From contig OW387140.1 of NCBI GenBank assembly GCA_936440205.1, forward strand, positions 26,409,659-26,473,658: DNA of 64,000 bases, in the 5' to 3' direction. Numbering within the stretch: the stretch's first letter is position 1; every line of letters begins with the position of its first letter. The position numbers were made by a program, and so were the translations under genes. The notes beneath the pieces were generated by a model. It was not told where the DNA came from. It was given only the letters and a program-made list of their open reading frames with translations, and searched no databases. This DNA is from Lepidonotus clava. Its lineage: Eukaryota > Annelida > Polychaeta > Phyllodocida > Polynoidae. Of the stretch, positions 12,781 through 24,000 are shown piece by piece.

Positions 12781-14139
12781 TTGCCGTAATCCCAGCACAT
12801 ACACGGAGAATTCATTAGGCCATGGTGGCGGGACACTGCGGGGACAAGATGTCGGACATGTTGGTCGACAGGTCGGCATGTTTCGCTGCTTGTCGCTAAG
12901 CGTTCTCAACCACACACTGCCTCCAGTCTACTACCTACTGTACGAGTTCATCATGTAGTCTATCGTAACTCACATCGATCAGAACCTCTTAATTGGGAAT
13001 ATCAATAGATGCTACATCGAATCTGAGTGCCCCTTCCACCAATGACGTCGGTGCAATACATGTAAATATCTTGTGGGAATTCTTTTCCATTCCTGGCCGA
13101 ATATTCTTAAGTCTCCATCATGCCCTTTTCTCGTTATATACAATTTCCTAATTTGAAATCAAATACCTGTAATGGATACGAATTTGTGGAAGCTGATCAA
13201 ATGTCGATTAATAATCGATGTTACAGGCCTAATTTGTACTTGGTGAGGACTTTAATGTCAAGGGGATGCAAAGAGAACTATATTGGTCTGTGTCAAATGC
13301 ACGGGCAGATTGGAAAGTTCATGTCATAAAATTTAATATTATCATCAATTATAAGGTATATGTCTTCTAAGGTTGTAAAAATGTAGGCATACTTGAATTT
13401 ACGTGAATTATATATATGAAAGTTCAATTTTTTTTTGTCCGTTATAAATGAAAATGCCATTGCTCAATTTCGTCTGGACATTTTATTCCGAGTATTTGAT
13501 TCTTAGAAAAACTCCATATCAAAGTGAATACAGAGAAGGCTCCAAGGACATTGAGGTAGGCGTGCACGCACCTTCTGCCTCATGCTGTTAGCTTGTTTAA
13601 GCTCTACTTTAATCTTTGAAATAATGACGTTATTTTGACCCAGTGTGAGACCAAACACCAGCAAATAGACCCCCTGGGTGGCCACAAAGGACCCCCCTCC
13701 CCTCTAAACCCCCTCTCTCACGTTTGTGGGAAGGGTAGAAGGGAAAGTCAGACTGGGCTTTTATCTAGACCGGTTCACTGCGCATGGGTCCCACCTCCCT
13801 CCTACCGGGAAATGGACACATGTGACGTAACAAACGCCAGCATCCATTGTCAACAAGGAAATCTACATCATTGTTGTCGTTATCTCAGTTTAATTTGCGC
13901 GGTGAGAGGGGAACAAGTGGGTGTTATGGGCCAAAGACTTATCTGAAAAACGCACCCGACCAAAAAAAGAATGGGGGTAAGATAGCAATCTTCGGTCGGT
14001 AGAAGGTAATTGTGCTGACGCTTTCAAGCGGTTTAGGTGATTTAATTGTACATCTGCACTGGCTTTGATGTGGGTGGGAGAATGACTACTGTAAATTCGG
14101 GGAACAAGAAAACTCCATTAGGACAAGGACACAGTATTT
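12781..14139. other. Non-coding between candidate island and Irx 3' end
   Basis: AT-rich with one GC-rich patch (13640-13830). A minus-strand AATAAA at about 13481-13486 could be a distal Irx polyadenylation signal. Confidence 0.5.
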
Positions 14140-14988
14140 CTTGTAATTACATTAAAATACATTTTATTCGCTCGAAGAAAAATTGCGGTGATAGATTACA
14201 GTACATTTTGTATTTCAACTTTGAAGAAAAGGTTCAGCATTTCTTGAAACAGTTCATGCTCTTTTCATCAAAAAGAACATTTGAAGATCACATTTTTCAC
14301 AAATGTGGTCAATGATAATAGAAGTTACAATGCATACATTATACGTTCATAATAATAATGAATTCTTTCAGAGATCTATTTAACTGAGGTTCATAATAAT
14401 CCCATACGTGACATGATCACCAGACAAATACCACTAGAATAATTAAGAATATTTACATATTATGCTAAATGTCATAAGTGATAATTGTTTCAGGATCAGC
14501 TGTGGGTATCGTCAATTATATCACCAATAACAAAACAAATATCAAAAACATAAACGGCAGTACATAATATTACATATAAAGTGTTGACGTTATCCATTGA
14601 TTATACGTCTCTGCGTGATAACTCAGTTCTACAGACTTGTCCACAATGTCCATACGAAATAAATAGTGTCATTTTCCACGTTTCTCTTGCTGCCACACAA
14701 AATACTAAATTATTTAAAACCGTATCTATTTGGAAGTAACAGAGTCAGCTTGTAATGTCTTCAGCGTGGAGATTTGTCCAAATTGGTATTAAGAATGATA
14801 AAGATGATATCAATATGTATTCGCAGTGAGAATATCGTCCTAGCAGCACAATTTCCTTCTTCCTTGCTTCGTCGAATTAAGTATCAGCTAAATCAGAATA
14901 AGTAGAATAGTAGCCATGTCCATGTTATGACGTCATAGGATATATTATTCAGTCCATATTTTGTCTATCCTTATGACGTCATCACGTT
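14140..14988 (-). other. Irx: Irx 3' untranslated region (predicted)
   Basis: AT-rich DNA between the predicted stop and the first minus-strand AATAAA downstream, about 850 nt. Several ATTTA-like stretches are visible, as is usual for unstable regulator mRNAs. The end is approximate, since no transcript evidence is available. The open frame on the opposite strand here has no recognisable domain. Confidence 0.5.
14163..14168 (-). terminator. Candidate polyadenylation signal AATAAA for Irx
   Basis: First canonical AATAAA on the minus strand after the predicted stop codon, about 820 nt downstream of it. Another AATAAA lies further down near 13481-13486 and could serve a longer 3' end. Confidence 0.45.
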
Positions 14989-15013
14989 CTATACGTTGAC
15001 CTCCGTCGGTTTG
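14989..15013 (-). CDS. Irx: Irx coding exon 7 (last seven residues and stop)
   Basis: Joining exon 6 here gives S649 followed by KPTEVNV and TAG. The acceptor is TATACTTGCAG, and 21-27 nt upstream lies TACTAAC, a perfect branch-point consensus, which is the main reason to believe this exon. Phase matches. Because only 25 coding bases are involved, the call rests on splice signals alone. The alternative is termination at the TAA that overlaps the exon 6 donor. Confidence 0.6.
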
Positions 15014-18000
15014 CTGCAAGTATAAGAAGAAATTGTTAGTATTTTTTAAAAATCACATCCAGATAAAACTACAACGTACTTTCTTTTTTTATCCCTAATG
15101 ATACCAGTGTTTTGAAGGAGTAAAACAATCGTTCAAGATTTTCTGTTATTCTATGTCACAAAACGAAATTTATGATCATACAACTGATAAACATTATGTT
15201 TTCCTTTGAACGCCTTAATCCCTTCAATTCGTGATTCACCCAAGCTTTTATAGCAAGTTTTAAGTAAATGAGCTTTAAACAATCAACAAACAGGGCCAAT
15301 TAACTCAGTAAGTGTGTCCGACCTGTATCCTATCAAAAGAATATCCCCTGTGCCACATGGTCCTCTTCAGAAACCTCTTCTTTGGGATTGTACCAACCCC
15401 CCTTTGATGTCCCATTGAACAATGGGAATCGACTCTCAGCCTAATGGGTTAGGCCCGCACCTTAAGGTGTCTAGGCCTAATGTGAAATCTATCAGGCACC
15501 TTCATCATTGGGTGTGCACCTTGCACCCTTTATCAACAATCAAAGCCTATCCGATCTGGGGCGCGGTAAACCTGCACACTGCGGCATGAAAAGAACATAA
15601 GGTGCTTAGGCCCTCAAGTGTTATGATTGCACACAGGGGCTGAGCCGGGTAAAACAATAACGACCCATTAAGGCTTACCTTTTTGTCACGGGTTTGAAGG
15701 CCGTCTTGTTCTCCTCTGAAGAACTCGGCGATTCAGAACGGAGCCCGTCGCTCATGGTTAGGCGTTCAGCTGTCGTGGGGGAGAAGGGAAAATGATGAGT
15801 TATAAAGATGAAGTTTCATGCCACATTTGGGAAATATGTATCAAATGTAAAAGGTAGTATTAGTAATGTTTATCAATATGTGGATGATTATTAACTGGGT
15901 ACAGGAAAGTATCAAGTTTATTGAAGTAAAAATGTTTTTGGAGTAACTTTATGAGTAACTTCATAGATGCCATTAGTCAACTGTGCTTGCAGTGTTAGCC
16001 TTATTGTAACTCTAGAAAGATACCGACCATTCATCGACCCAAAATTAATAGCCCGGGCAAAATAGATGACCCCCTTATTTTTCACATTTTTTAATTAGGA
16101 GTAATGCAAATCTATGTTTCGAAATAAAATAACCATGTGACGTCAAAGAAGGAATGCAACGATAGTAATTTGGTTTCAATAACTATATGATATAGTTATG
16201 GAACTGTAATAAGTATTTCAAATATGTATTTCTGTTTGCCCTACACATGATGCGTAGAAATGCAGACAACTTACCAGGTCGTGTTGAGTAGAAGCCGTTC
16301 TGGTGTTGGGTGGGCATCAGTGGGATCCCTGCAGGTAGGGAGAAGGCTCCAGGCATGGTTGGCATACCAGCCACTCCATGGGGCGGCATGGGGCCCGCCC
16401 TGGAGTAGGGGTGGTGCAGGCCCTGGGCCGCCGCCACCGCCGCCGCCAGGCCGTAGGGTCCTCCTGTAGCCTCCGTCCACGCCCTCAGCGACCCCAGCGC
16501 CGAGTGGGGCAGGCCCGCTCCTCCAGGGTTGGGCCGCACTGGAGAAGGCTTTCCCGGAGAGGAGGCGGAGGTGATAGAGGAGGCGTTATTACTGTTCGTA
16601 CTATTACTACTACTGGAGGTGACGATGTCGGCGAGCGACCAGATCTTGGGCTTGTTATTGTTGGTGACTGTGGTGGACGCACTGGAGGAGGAGTCTTTGC
16701 CGCTGGTCTCCGGCGGCGATGAGGTACTCCGCGAAGTGTTTATTGGGGCCGCCGTGGAGGAAGAGGTAGAGGAGGATGAGATTGAAGAGGGGGCAAAGGC
16801 GTGGTTGGGTCGGAGGCCCGGGAGGCCCTCTGCAGGGGATGAGGTCATAGTGGGTAAGGTCATTCTGTGCGCCATGCTCGTCGGGTAGGGCATGTGGAAG
16901 GGCCCTGCCTGAGTCCTTTGAAGGGCGGCCAGGGACGTGGGCGGGGGGCCGTAAGGGGGGCCGCGGGGCCCCATCAGCCCCCCGTTAACTCCCCCTACCG
17001 GCGACTTGTTGTGGTCTGACCGCTGTTGGCGGAGGTGGTCCGCAGTAGAGGGGTGGTGGTGGTGATGGTGGTGTGGGTGGTGGTGTGAGTGGTGGTGAGG
17101 GTGGTGGTCCAGGGTGCTCTGGTGGTGATGGGGTTGATCCTCTCTATCCGGAGATGACGTACGAACTCTACCTACATCCTCTGGACCTGCAGAAGAGACA
17201 CAATATTTATAAGTTTCTATCAATATAATTGATTTTATTGAATTTATTAATAATTGTTTTATCATTCTCAATCTTATTACATAGATATAAGGCATGAAAG
17301 GTCTTAAATTTTTCCTATAAATAATTATAAAAACTATTTTAGCAGTTTAGATTAATTATATCTGGAGCTCATTGAGTATGATGCTTTAGTGGAAGTTGGC
17401 ATTATCATATTTAAAAACCCACTGTTTTAAAGTCCTCCGTTTTTTTTCTCCCTATTTTGGCAAAACTGAAGGGGATAAGCACGAAGCCAAAACATTAATT
17501 TGCTCTGCCCACGGCCCGGCCAGTGGAAACCATTTCATCTCGCCATAGCCTGCACTTCATTCTTTTGTTTTCACACTGCATTTAATCAAGCGTCTTGGAT
17601 CAGCTGGTGAAATTTACATAAAACCCCAGACCCCTTTTAGAAAACTCTGCCCACCGGGTCCGCCTGCCCATTCACCCACCCCCACAAGCCCTCCCTTCTC
17701 TCCTGTTCCCATCCTTTCAGGGGCAAAATAATTTTCCATCCACTTTTGCAAAGCCAGCAAATTATCCCAACAGGCCTTGGGCTCTAGTCCCCGCAGCCGC
17801 CGCCAGGAAACGAAAAGGAAATTAGACATTTGGCGCGTGTGTCGATTTCATTGTCGACTTCAGCGCGCGTGCGCAGGAGGCGCGGACGCCGAGGAATCAA
17901 GCGAGATAAAATGGTAATTGAACGGCGTATTCTTGGCGGCCAAAGACGGCGGGCCGTAATGTTTCCCGTCCAAATGGACACGCAATCCCCAATTTGGGGT

Positions 18001-21000
18001 GCTTACCGGTGGGCAGCGGTAATTAACACGGGCGGAATCAGGGGGCATTTCCTTAATGTAGGCCGCCACAAATGAACATGCATGCCAATGACGAGCACTG
18101 CTCAGAATGCAGAGGGACGTACGCGTCTTGGCACCGGACATTGAATAGATCTCACTAACCCTTGGTCGGTCTATCTAAATTCTACAGGTTGCTTTGTTGC
18201 TTATTTGTTGATGCAATTGTAATGATTTACAAAAAAAGAAACTTATTTGAAATCGATGCCTATAATAATAGGCCCATATGGTGTGTTGACATATAAAGTA
18301 ATAAATCTGTATAATCCTTTTGTGTAATTCATCGTCTATATGCTACTGGCATATGTAAGCAATCTGGCTCGCTGTGCCTAGCTTCGGGAAAGTCCCATGT
18401 TCAATTAACATGACTCCTTTTTCTCTCCTTTTTTTAGGGGGGTGGGGGGGGGGGCGGAGCTTGATGTCGCAAGTCGATTTGATATTAAATAAATGGTAAC
18501 GGCATATGTTAACGTTCATTTATTCTCACTGACACTGTTCTAAATATAAACAAATAAATATATCGCTGCACGAAGCCAAAACATTAATTTGCTCTGCCCA
18601 CGGCCCGGCCAGTGGAAACCATTTCATCTCGCCATAGCCTGCACTTCATTCTTTTGTTTTCACACTGCATTTAATCAAGCGTCTTGGATCAGCTGGTGAA
18701 ATTTACATAAAACCCCAGACCCCTTTTAGAAAACTCTGCCCACCGGGTCCGCCTGCCCATTCACCCACCCCCACAAGCCCTCCCTTCTCTCCTGTTCCCA
18801 TCCTTTCAGGGGCAAAATAATTTTCCATCCACTTTTGCAAAGCCAGCAAATTATCCCAACAGGCCTTGGGCTCTAGTCCCCGCAGCCGCCGCCAGGAAAC
18901 GAAAAGGAAATTAGACATTTGGCGCGTGTGTCGATTTCATTGTCGACTTCAGCGCGCGTGCGCAGGAGGCGCGGACGCCGAGGAATCAAGCGAGATAAAA
19001 TGGTAATTGAACGGCGTATTCTTGGCGGCCAAAGACGGCGGGCCGTAATGTTTCCCGTCCAAATGGACACGCAATCCCCAATTTGGGGTGCTTACCGGTG
19101 GGCAGCGGTAATTAACACGGGCGGAATCAGGGGGCATTTCCTTAATGTAGGCCGCCACAAATGAACATGCATGCCAATGACGAGCACTGCTCAGAATGCA
19201 GAGGGACGTACGCGTCTTGGCACCGGACATTGAATAGATCTCACTAACCCTTGGTCGGTCTATCTAAATTCTACAGGTTGCTTTGTTGCTTATTTGTTGA
19301 TGCAATTGTAATGATTTACAAAAAAAGAAACTTATTTGAAATCGATGCCTATAATAATAGGCCCATATGGTGTGTTGACATATAAAGTAATAAATCTGTA
19401 TAATCCTTTTGTGTAATTCATCGTCTATATGCTACTGGCATATGTAAGCAATCTGGCTCGCTGTGCCTAGCTTCGGGAAAGTCCCATGTTCAATTAACAT
19501 GACTCCTTTTTCTCTCCTTTTTTTAGGGGGGTGGGGGGGGGGGGCGGAGCTTGATGTCGCAAGTCGATTTGATATTAAATAAATGGTAACGGCATATGTT
19601 AACGTTCATTTATTCTCACTGACACTGTTCTAAATATAAACAAATAAATATATCGCTGTGTCGAATTGAGGGGTCTAGGGCCATACACATATTTACTGAG
19701 AGCCAAACATGCTGTAGGAAAAACTATTATCTGTATGTAAGATTCTATTTTATTGAAAATTGTTCCAGATAAAGACAACTTCCTGTTAGAATAACTATAA
19801 GGGAACCAGTGCCCTTATCCAGTCTAATGAACACAAAGTGAAGTGAATAATAGAGGTGAACGACCGATAGATGAAAAAGCGACCACCAGCCGTGCAGTGG
19901 CCTTATTTCCCTCCAAATGCCCTATACATCAGACGACGGTCCCCTCGGCCAATCGTCGCCCTCTACTGTTGTCAGCGCGACGACAACATGGCCGAACAAG
20001 TGTACCCCCGACTTCCGGTACACAGCGGCAGACGACACCGCGCCCCTATACCCCCCATTTCCCGCCCTTTTTCCCTTTGATTCATTCCCTTGAAATGGAC
20101 AACTGTGTCAGTGCAGCCCGCCCAATCCCGGCGGAGTTGCCGCTTCATTTCCCCAGGGTCAGGCGGCTTGTCCATTCCACTGCGTCCCCGGCCGAAATCT
20201 GTCACTCTTCTAATCCCATTGTCTCAGAATGACCTAATCCAGTGTCATCGCGACAGATTACTTCATTGCGCCGACAATATTTTCCTCAGGTTGTGAGTCA
20301 CAGAGTTTTGGGGGGTTCCCAGGGGCAGGGCCGGGGTTGGGCCCTGTTTTGACAGGAGACTCGTGCTTTCCATTCCATTACTCGCTTTGTTCATTTCGGG
20401 GCCAGGGCAGTGTTCATTTCGGCAGGCCGGCGGAAAGTGGCAATATTCAGGGTGAGTGCGTGCAGAGTATAGGGGTAGGCCCCTGCCTGACCCCCGAGGG
20501 CCAAGGGCAGGGGGTTGTGGTGGGGGTTAGGGCCCCCTCTGACCCCTCCGGCATTGTTTTATGTCTGATTACTCCCGATTGCACATGCGCAGTGCCCCCA
20601 AAGCGGGGTGGTGGTTACACTACCACTTTACAGGCCCACAATAACTAGCCCCACTCCTGGTGTAGACGTAACATTTCGGCCTCACTGGAGCTCTACAAGG
20701 GCCACTCAATTTCCCAAATTACCCACAACATACACAGTATGTGCATTTCCTTACATATGGTCTGAACCTAAACTTTAACTGAAGTTAAACTTTGAAGAAA
20801 ATCAATGACTCAGCATAATTCTTTTAATTCTGATTAAAAAGGGAAAAATGCAAAAATGTTATCCTCAAAGAGTATGCGATATTTCACTTTGAAATCATAG
20901 CATCTTATCACGCAAAATGACACATTCTTTTTGGTAACAGATGAAGTTACAAAAGAGTGAGATTAGATTAAAGTAAAAAGTTTGAACTTACCGTCACCGT

Positions 21001-24000
21001 CTCTGAGGGCTTCGCTGGGGTCCTTATCAGACAGGGTGTCAATGTCTATACTGTCCCGGGAGTCGTCCAGTCGGTGGTCAGTGTCCAGGGTAGCATTGTT
21101 ATCACTGGTACTCCCCACGTCCAGCTCCTTGTCGTCCCCACCTCCATGATCGTTATTGTTATCATCGTCATCATTATCGCTCTCTGCGCCACTACCATTT
21201 TTGGGAGTCCATGTCATTTTATTGTCCTTTTTGAGACGTCGCCGGGCATTGGCGAACCAGGTGGACACCTGGGTGAGGGTCATTTTGGTGATGATGGCCA
21301 GCATGATCTTCTCCCCTTTAGTTGGGTAGGGGTTTTTGCGGTGTTCATATAACCAGGCCTTGAGCGTACTCGTTGTTTCTCGTGTAGCATTCTTATTACG
21401 CCTTGCAGCTGATAGATCCATGCCTCCATAGCTGTAAGAAAGAAAAATAACAAAAGTATAATTTATGGCAGGTATAATATGTAAATGTATGTCCAGCTTT
21501 AAAAATGACCTAAATTTGGTGAGAAATTGTGTGCAGCTAGGCAGATTGGAGGCATTCTGTTATGTTGTTTTCTGTTTGGGATTATTGAGGGTATCCTCAA
21601 ATTTGGTCAGAATTAGTAAATGGTTGATGGGCTACACAGCACCCAATCGATTAACAGGCACAATAACACATGTCTAAAAACGATCAAATCAAACAGAATT
21701 ATTGATCACAACTCGATCAAACATTCGCTCCCCAACACAGTCTGTATGGACCCACTACAGTTCGCCAGGGAAAACATAAACACGTTAATTAAGGAAAATT
21801 GCACGGTAATTGTACATTTAAGTGTCATTATAGCAATTGTGACTTTGGAATCTTTGATCGCTGGATCCCCCGGTGGTTGGCGGAGCGTGAACCGTTGTGT
21901 TTTTAAACACTGTAGGGTGGCGGAGAAAAGCAAAAAGATGCTATTTGCAGCGCGGCAGTGGCGGGCCGGCGAATCGATTCCCCTGGTCCACAGTTATGCC
22001 ATCGATCCTACAAACTCATTTATGTTGAAATCAGACTTTAACTCGTGTACTATCGACTTCAAAATCGATCAAGTGTAACGCTAACAGCCGAGGCTGTCGG
22101 GCCGGGGAGGTGGTCGGGCGGTTAGGCCGACAGGGGTATGGATTGGTCGTGAAGACGCCAAACGGACGCTCCCCCTACTCGTTTTAAACATCTATAGAAC
22201 ATGGCCCGGGCTGTTGTGAAGCACTGACATAGTTTACCATCGATTTGGTACACTGTTTTCATTACGGGCGGGAGAAATAGTCACAAAACGGTCGCGTCGG
22301 AGAAAACAACTTTGTTGAAATTTTCTACCCAGTCAAGTGAAGTGATACACGTTTTGAAGTATGCATCTGTATTTATCATTAAAATTTATTATTTCAATCG
22401 TGAATGTTTCGAGAGCCTAAATTATACCAGAGTATACGTCTTAAGAGCGCATAAATTCTTTATTGGTGACATTGCTTTTGGTATATATTTCTACAGATTT
22501 GCGTTCTTTAATATGCGTCATGTGTATGACTTGGAGCACGTTTACATGGTAAATGGGAATAGACGACAGGATAAGCCTGCGACGGACCTCTTCCACATGT
22601 ACAAAAATGCACCACAAAACGATCAGTCGGTTTCTATGAATTTCTGGATTATATCTTGAGTGTCACTTTATCACTACCAATAACTGTTTACCGCTACAGT
22701 AGTTTCCATACGTTTTGATAGACATTCCGCATATTGAGGTAGACCCCGGCGGGCCGGTAGGTGACCGGGAGAGGTGGCCCCTCTCCCCGACCTACCTACG
22801 GGCTGACCAGCGCCGTCCGCCGACCACCACTACCGACCCGACTAACGGGTTAGGGATACCTGAGTACACGTTTTATCATAAATTAATATTCTTAAGAACA
22901 TGGTATAAATGTAATTTATTGAAGGCGGTATCAATATGTATCACATTTTCATCACAACCATAAACATGTTTCCGTCATACATATTGGTTGAGTGCATTGA
23001 GAAATCTCAGGTTTTAGCAACCATCGCTAAGATTTAATGTGAATGTCACGTATACCTTCTATCTGACTTATTATGACTACCTGATAGAAGTCATATAGGA
23101 TATAATATTATAGCAGATGTGACTGTTGCTAAAATGACGAATTCTGACGTCTTTTTTCTGCGACCTGTATTTTGCTTTACAGGCATCAAAAAGAATAAAA
23201 TACCCAGATGCGTCGGAGTTGCTAAATCTCGCTACTATTCAGGTGCATTGGGAATTTGCTAGTCCCAGTTGTGATAGGAGTCGAATGATCTGTATAGTAT
23301 GGATATACCATAGTCCGACTTAGTGGTTAGAGATTCTAGTTTTAACAGCCAGCAGGCTTTGTTCTGTGGTCAGGTTAGGTCTGTATTTAGCCGGTGGTTG
23401 TATAATTCCCCCTACAGTCACTTAAAGTCGTGTTCCCTGGTCGGCCGACCCGACCCCACGTTACGTCGGGTGGAGTTGTATGCCCTCCAGGGAATAGGCA
23501 CCGGGCTCTGTCTCATAGAAAACCTTGCCAAACCAAAGGTAAACAGTCGCACTCTTAAAGTGTGTCACGCCAAAATAGGTAGACCTTTTCTAACCGCTCC
23601 TCCATGCATAGGACTTTTAAAGAGTTTACGTTGGAGACCTATCGATGGGAATTTGGTTTAAAATACCTAAGTCACCATTTGGGCCATTTGGAAACGCGTC
23701 CTAAATGATTGATACATTTTTAGCAGTTTAGAAACTGTTTAACGAAATTAAATTGGAATAACATCATTGATACTGAAATTCTGGTTTGTACAATTTATTT
23801 TGGAGGCGTAACTAATGCAATTTTAGAATGTGGCCAATGTTGCACCACATCAATTTATTCCGTAAAACAAATGGGAATTAGAGGAGTAAATTGTCATTTC
23901 TAAGATAGAATTAGCTTTGAATTATTCACGGCGGAGGCTGGTGGTTATTTAGAAGCTTGTCACACACTATCGGGGTGGATCATGACCCAGCCCGCGGCTT

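Larger units (their letters stand above)
17187..20991 (-). other. Irx intron 4
   Basis: 3.81 kb, of which about 2.18 kb is a tandem duplication (17480-19658). Between the duplication and exon 4, 19860-20640 is a GC-rich block with several TGACC/TAATCC-type motifs. Without the second repeat copy the intron would be about 2.7 kb. Confidence 0.8.

Noticed and set aside
16183-16274. Irx exon 5 reading on past 16275
   Set aside because: A GTAAGT donor and exact phase match to exon 6 with a family-like C-terminus are better; the extension is AT-rich and unlike Irx.
16260-16888. Several plus-strand frames of 69-119 codons
   Set aside because: Antisense to Irx exon 5, low-complexity, no domain.
17614-19230. 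Pairs of identical 65-93 codon frames
   Set aside because: Identity comes from the DNA-level tandem duplication; frames overlap on both strands and have no domain.
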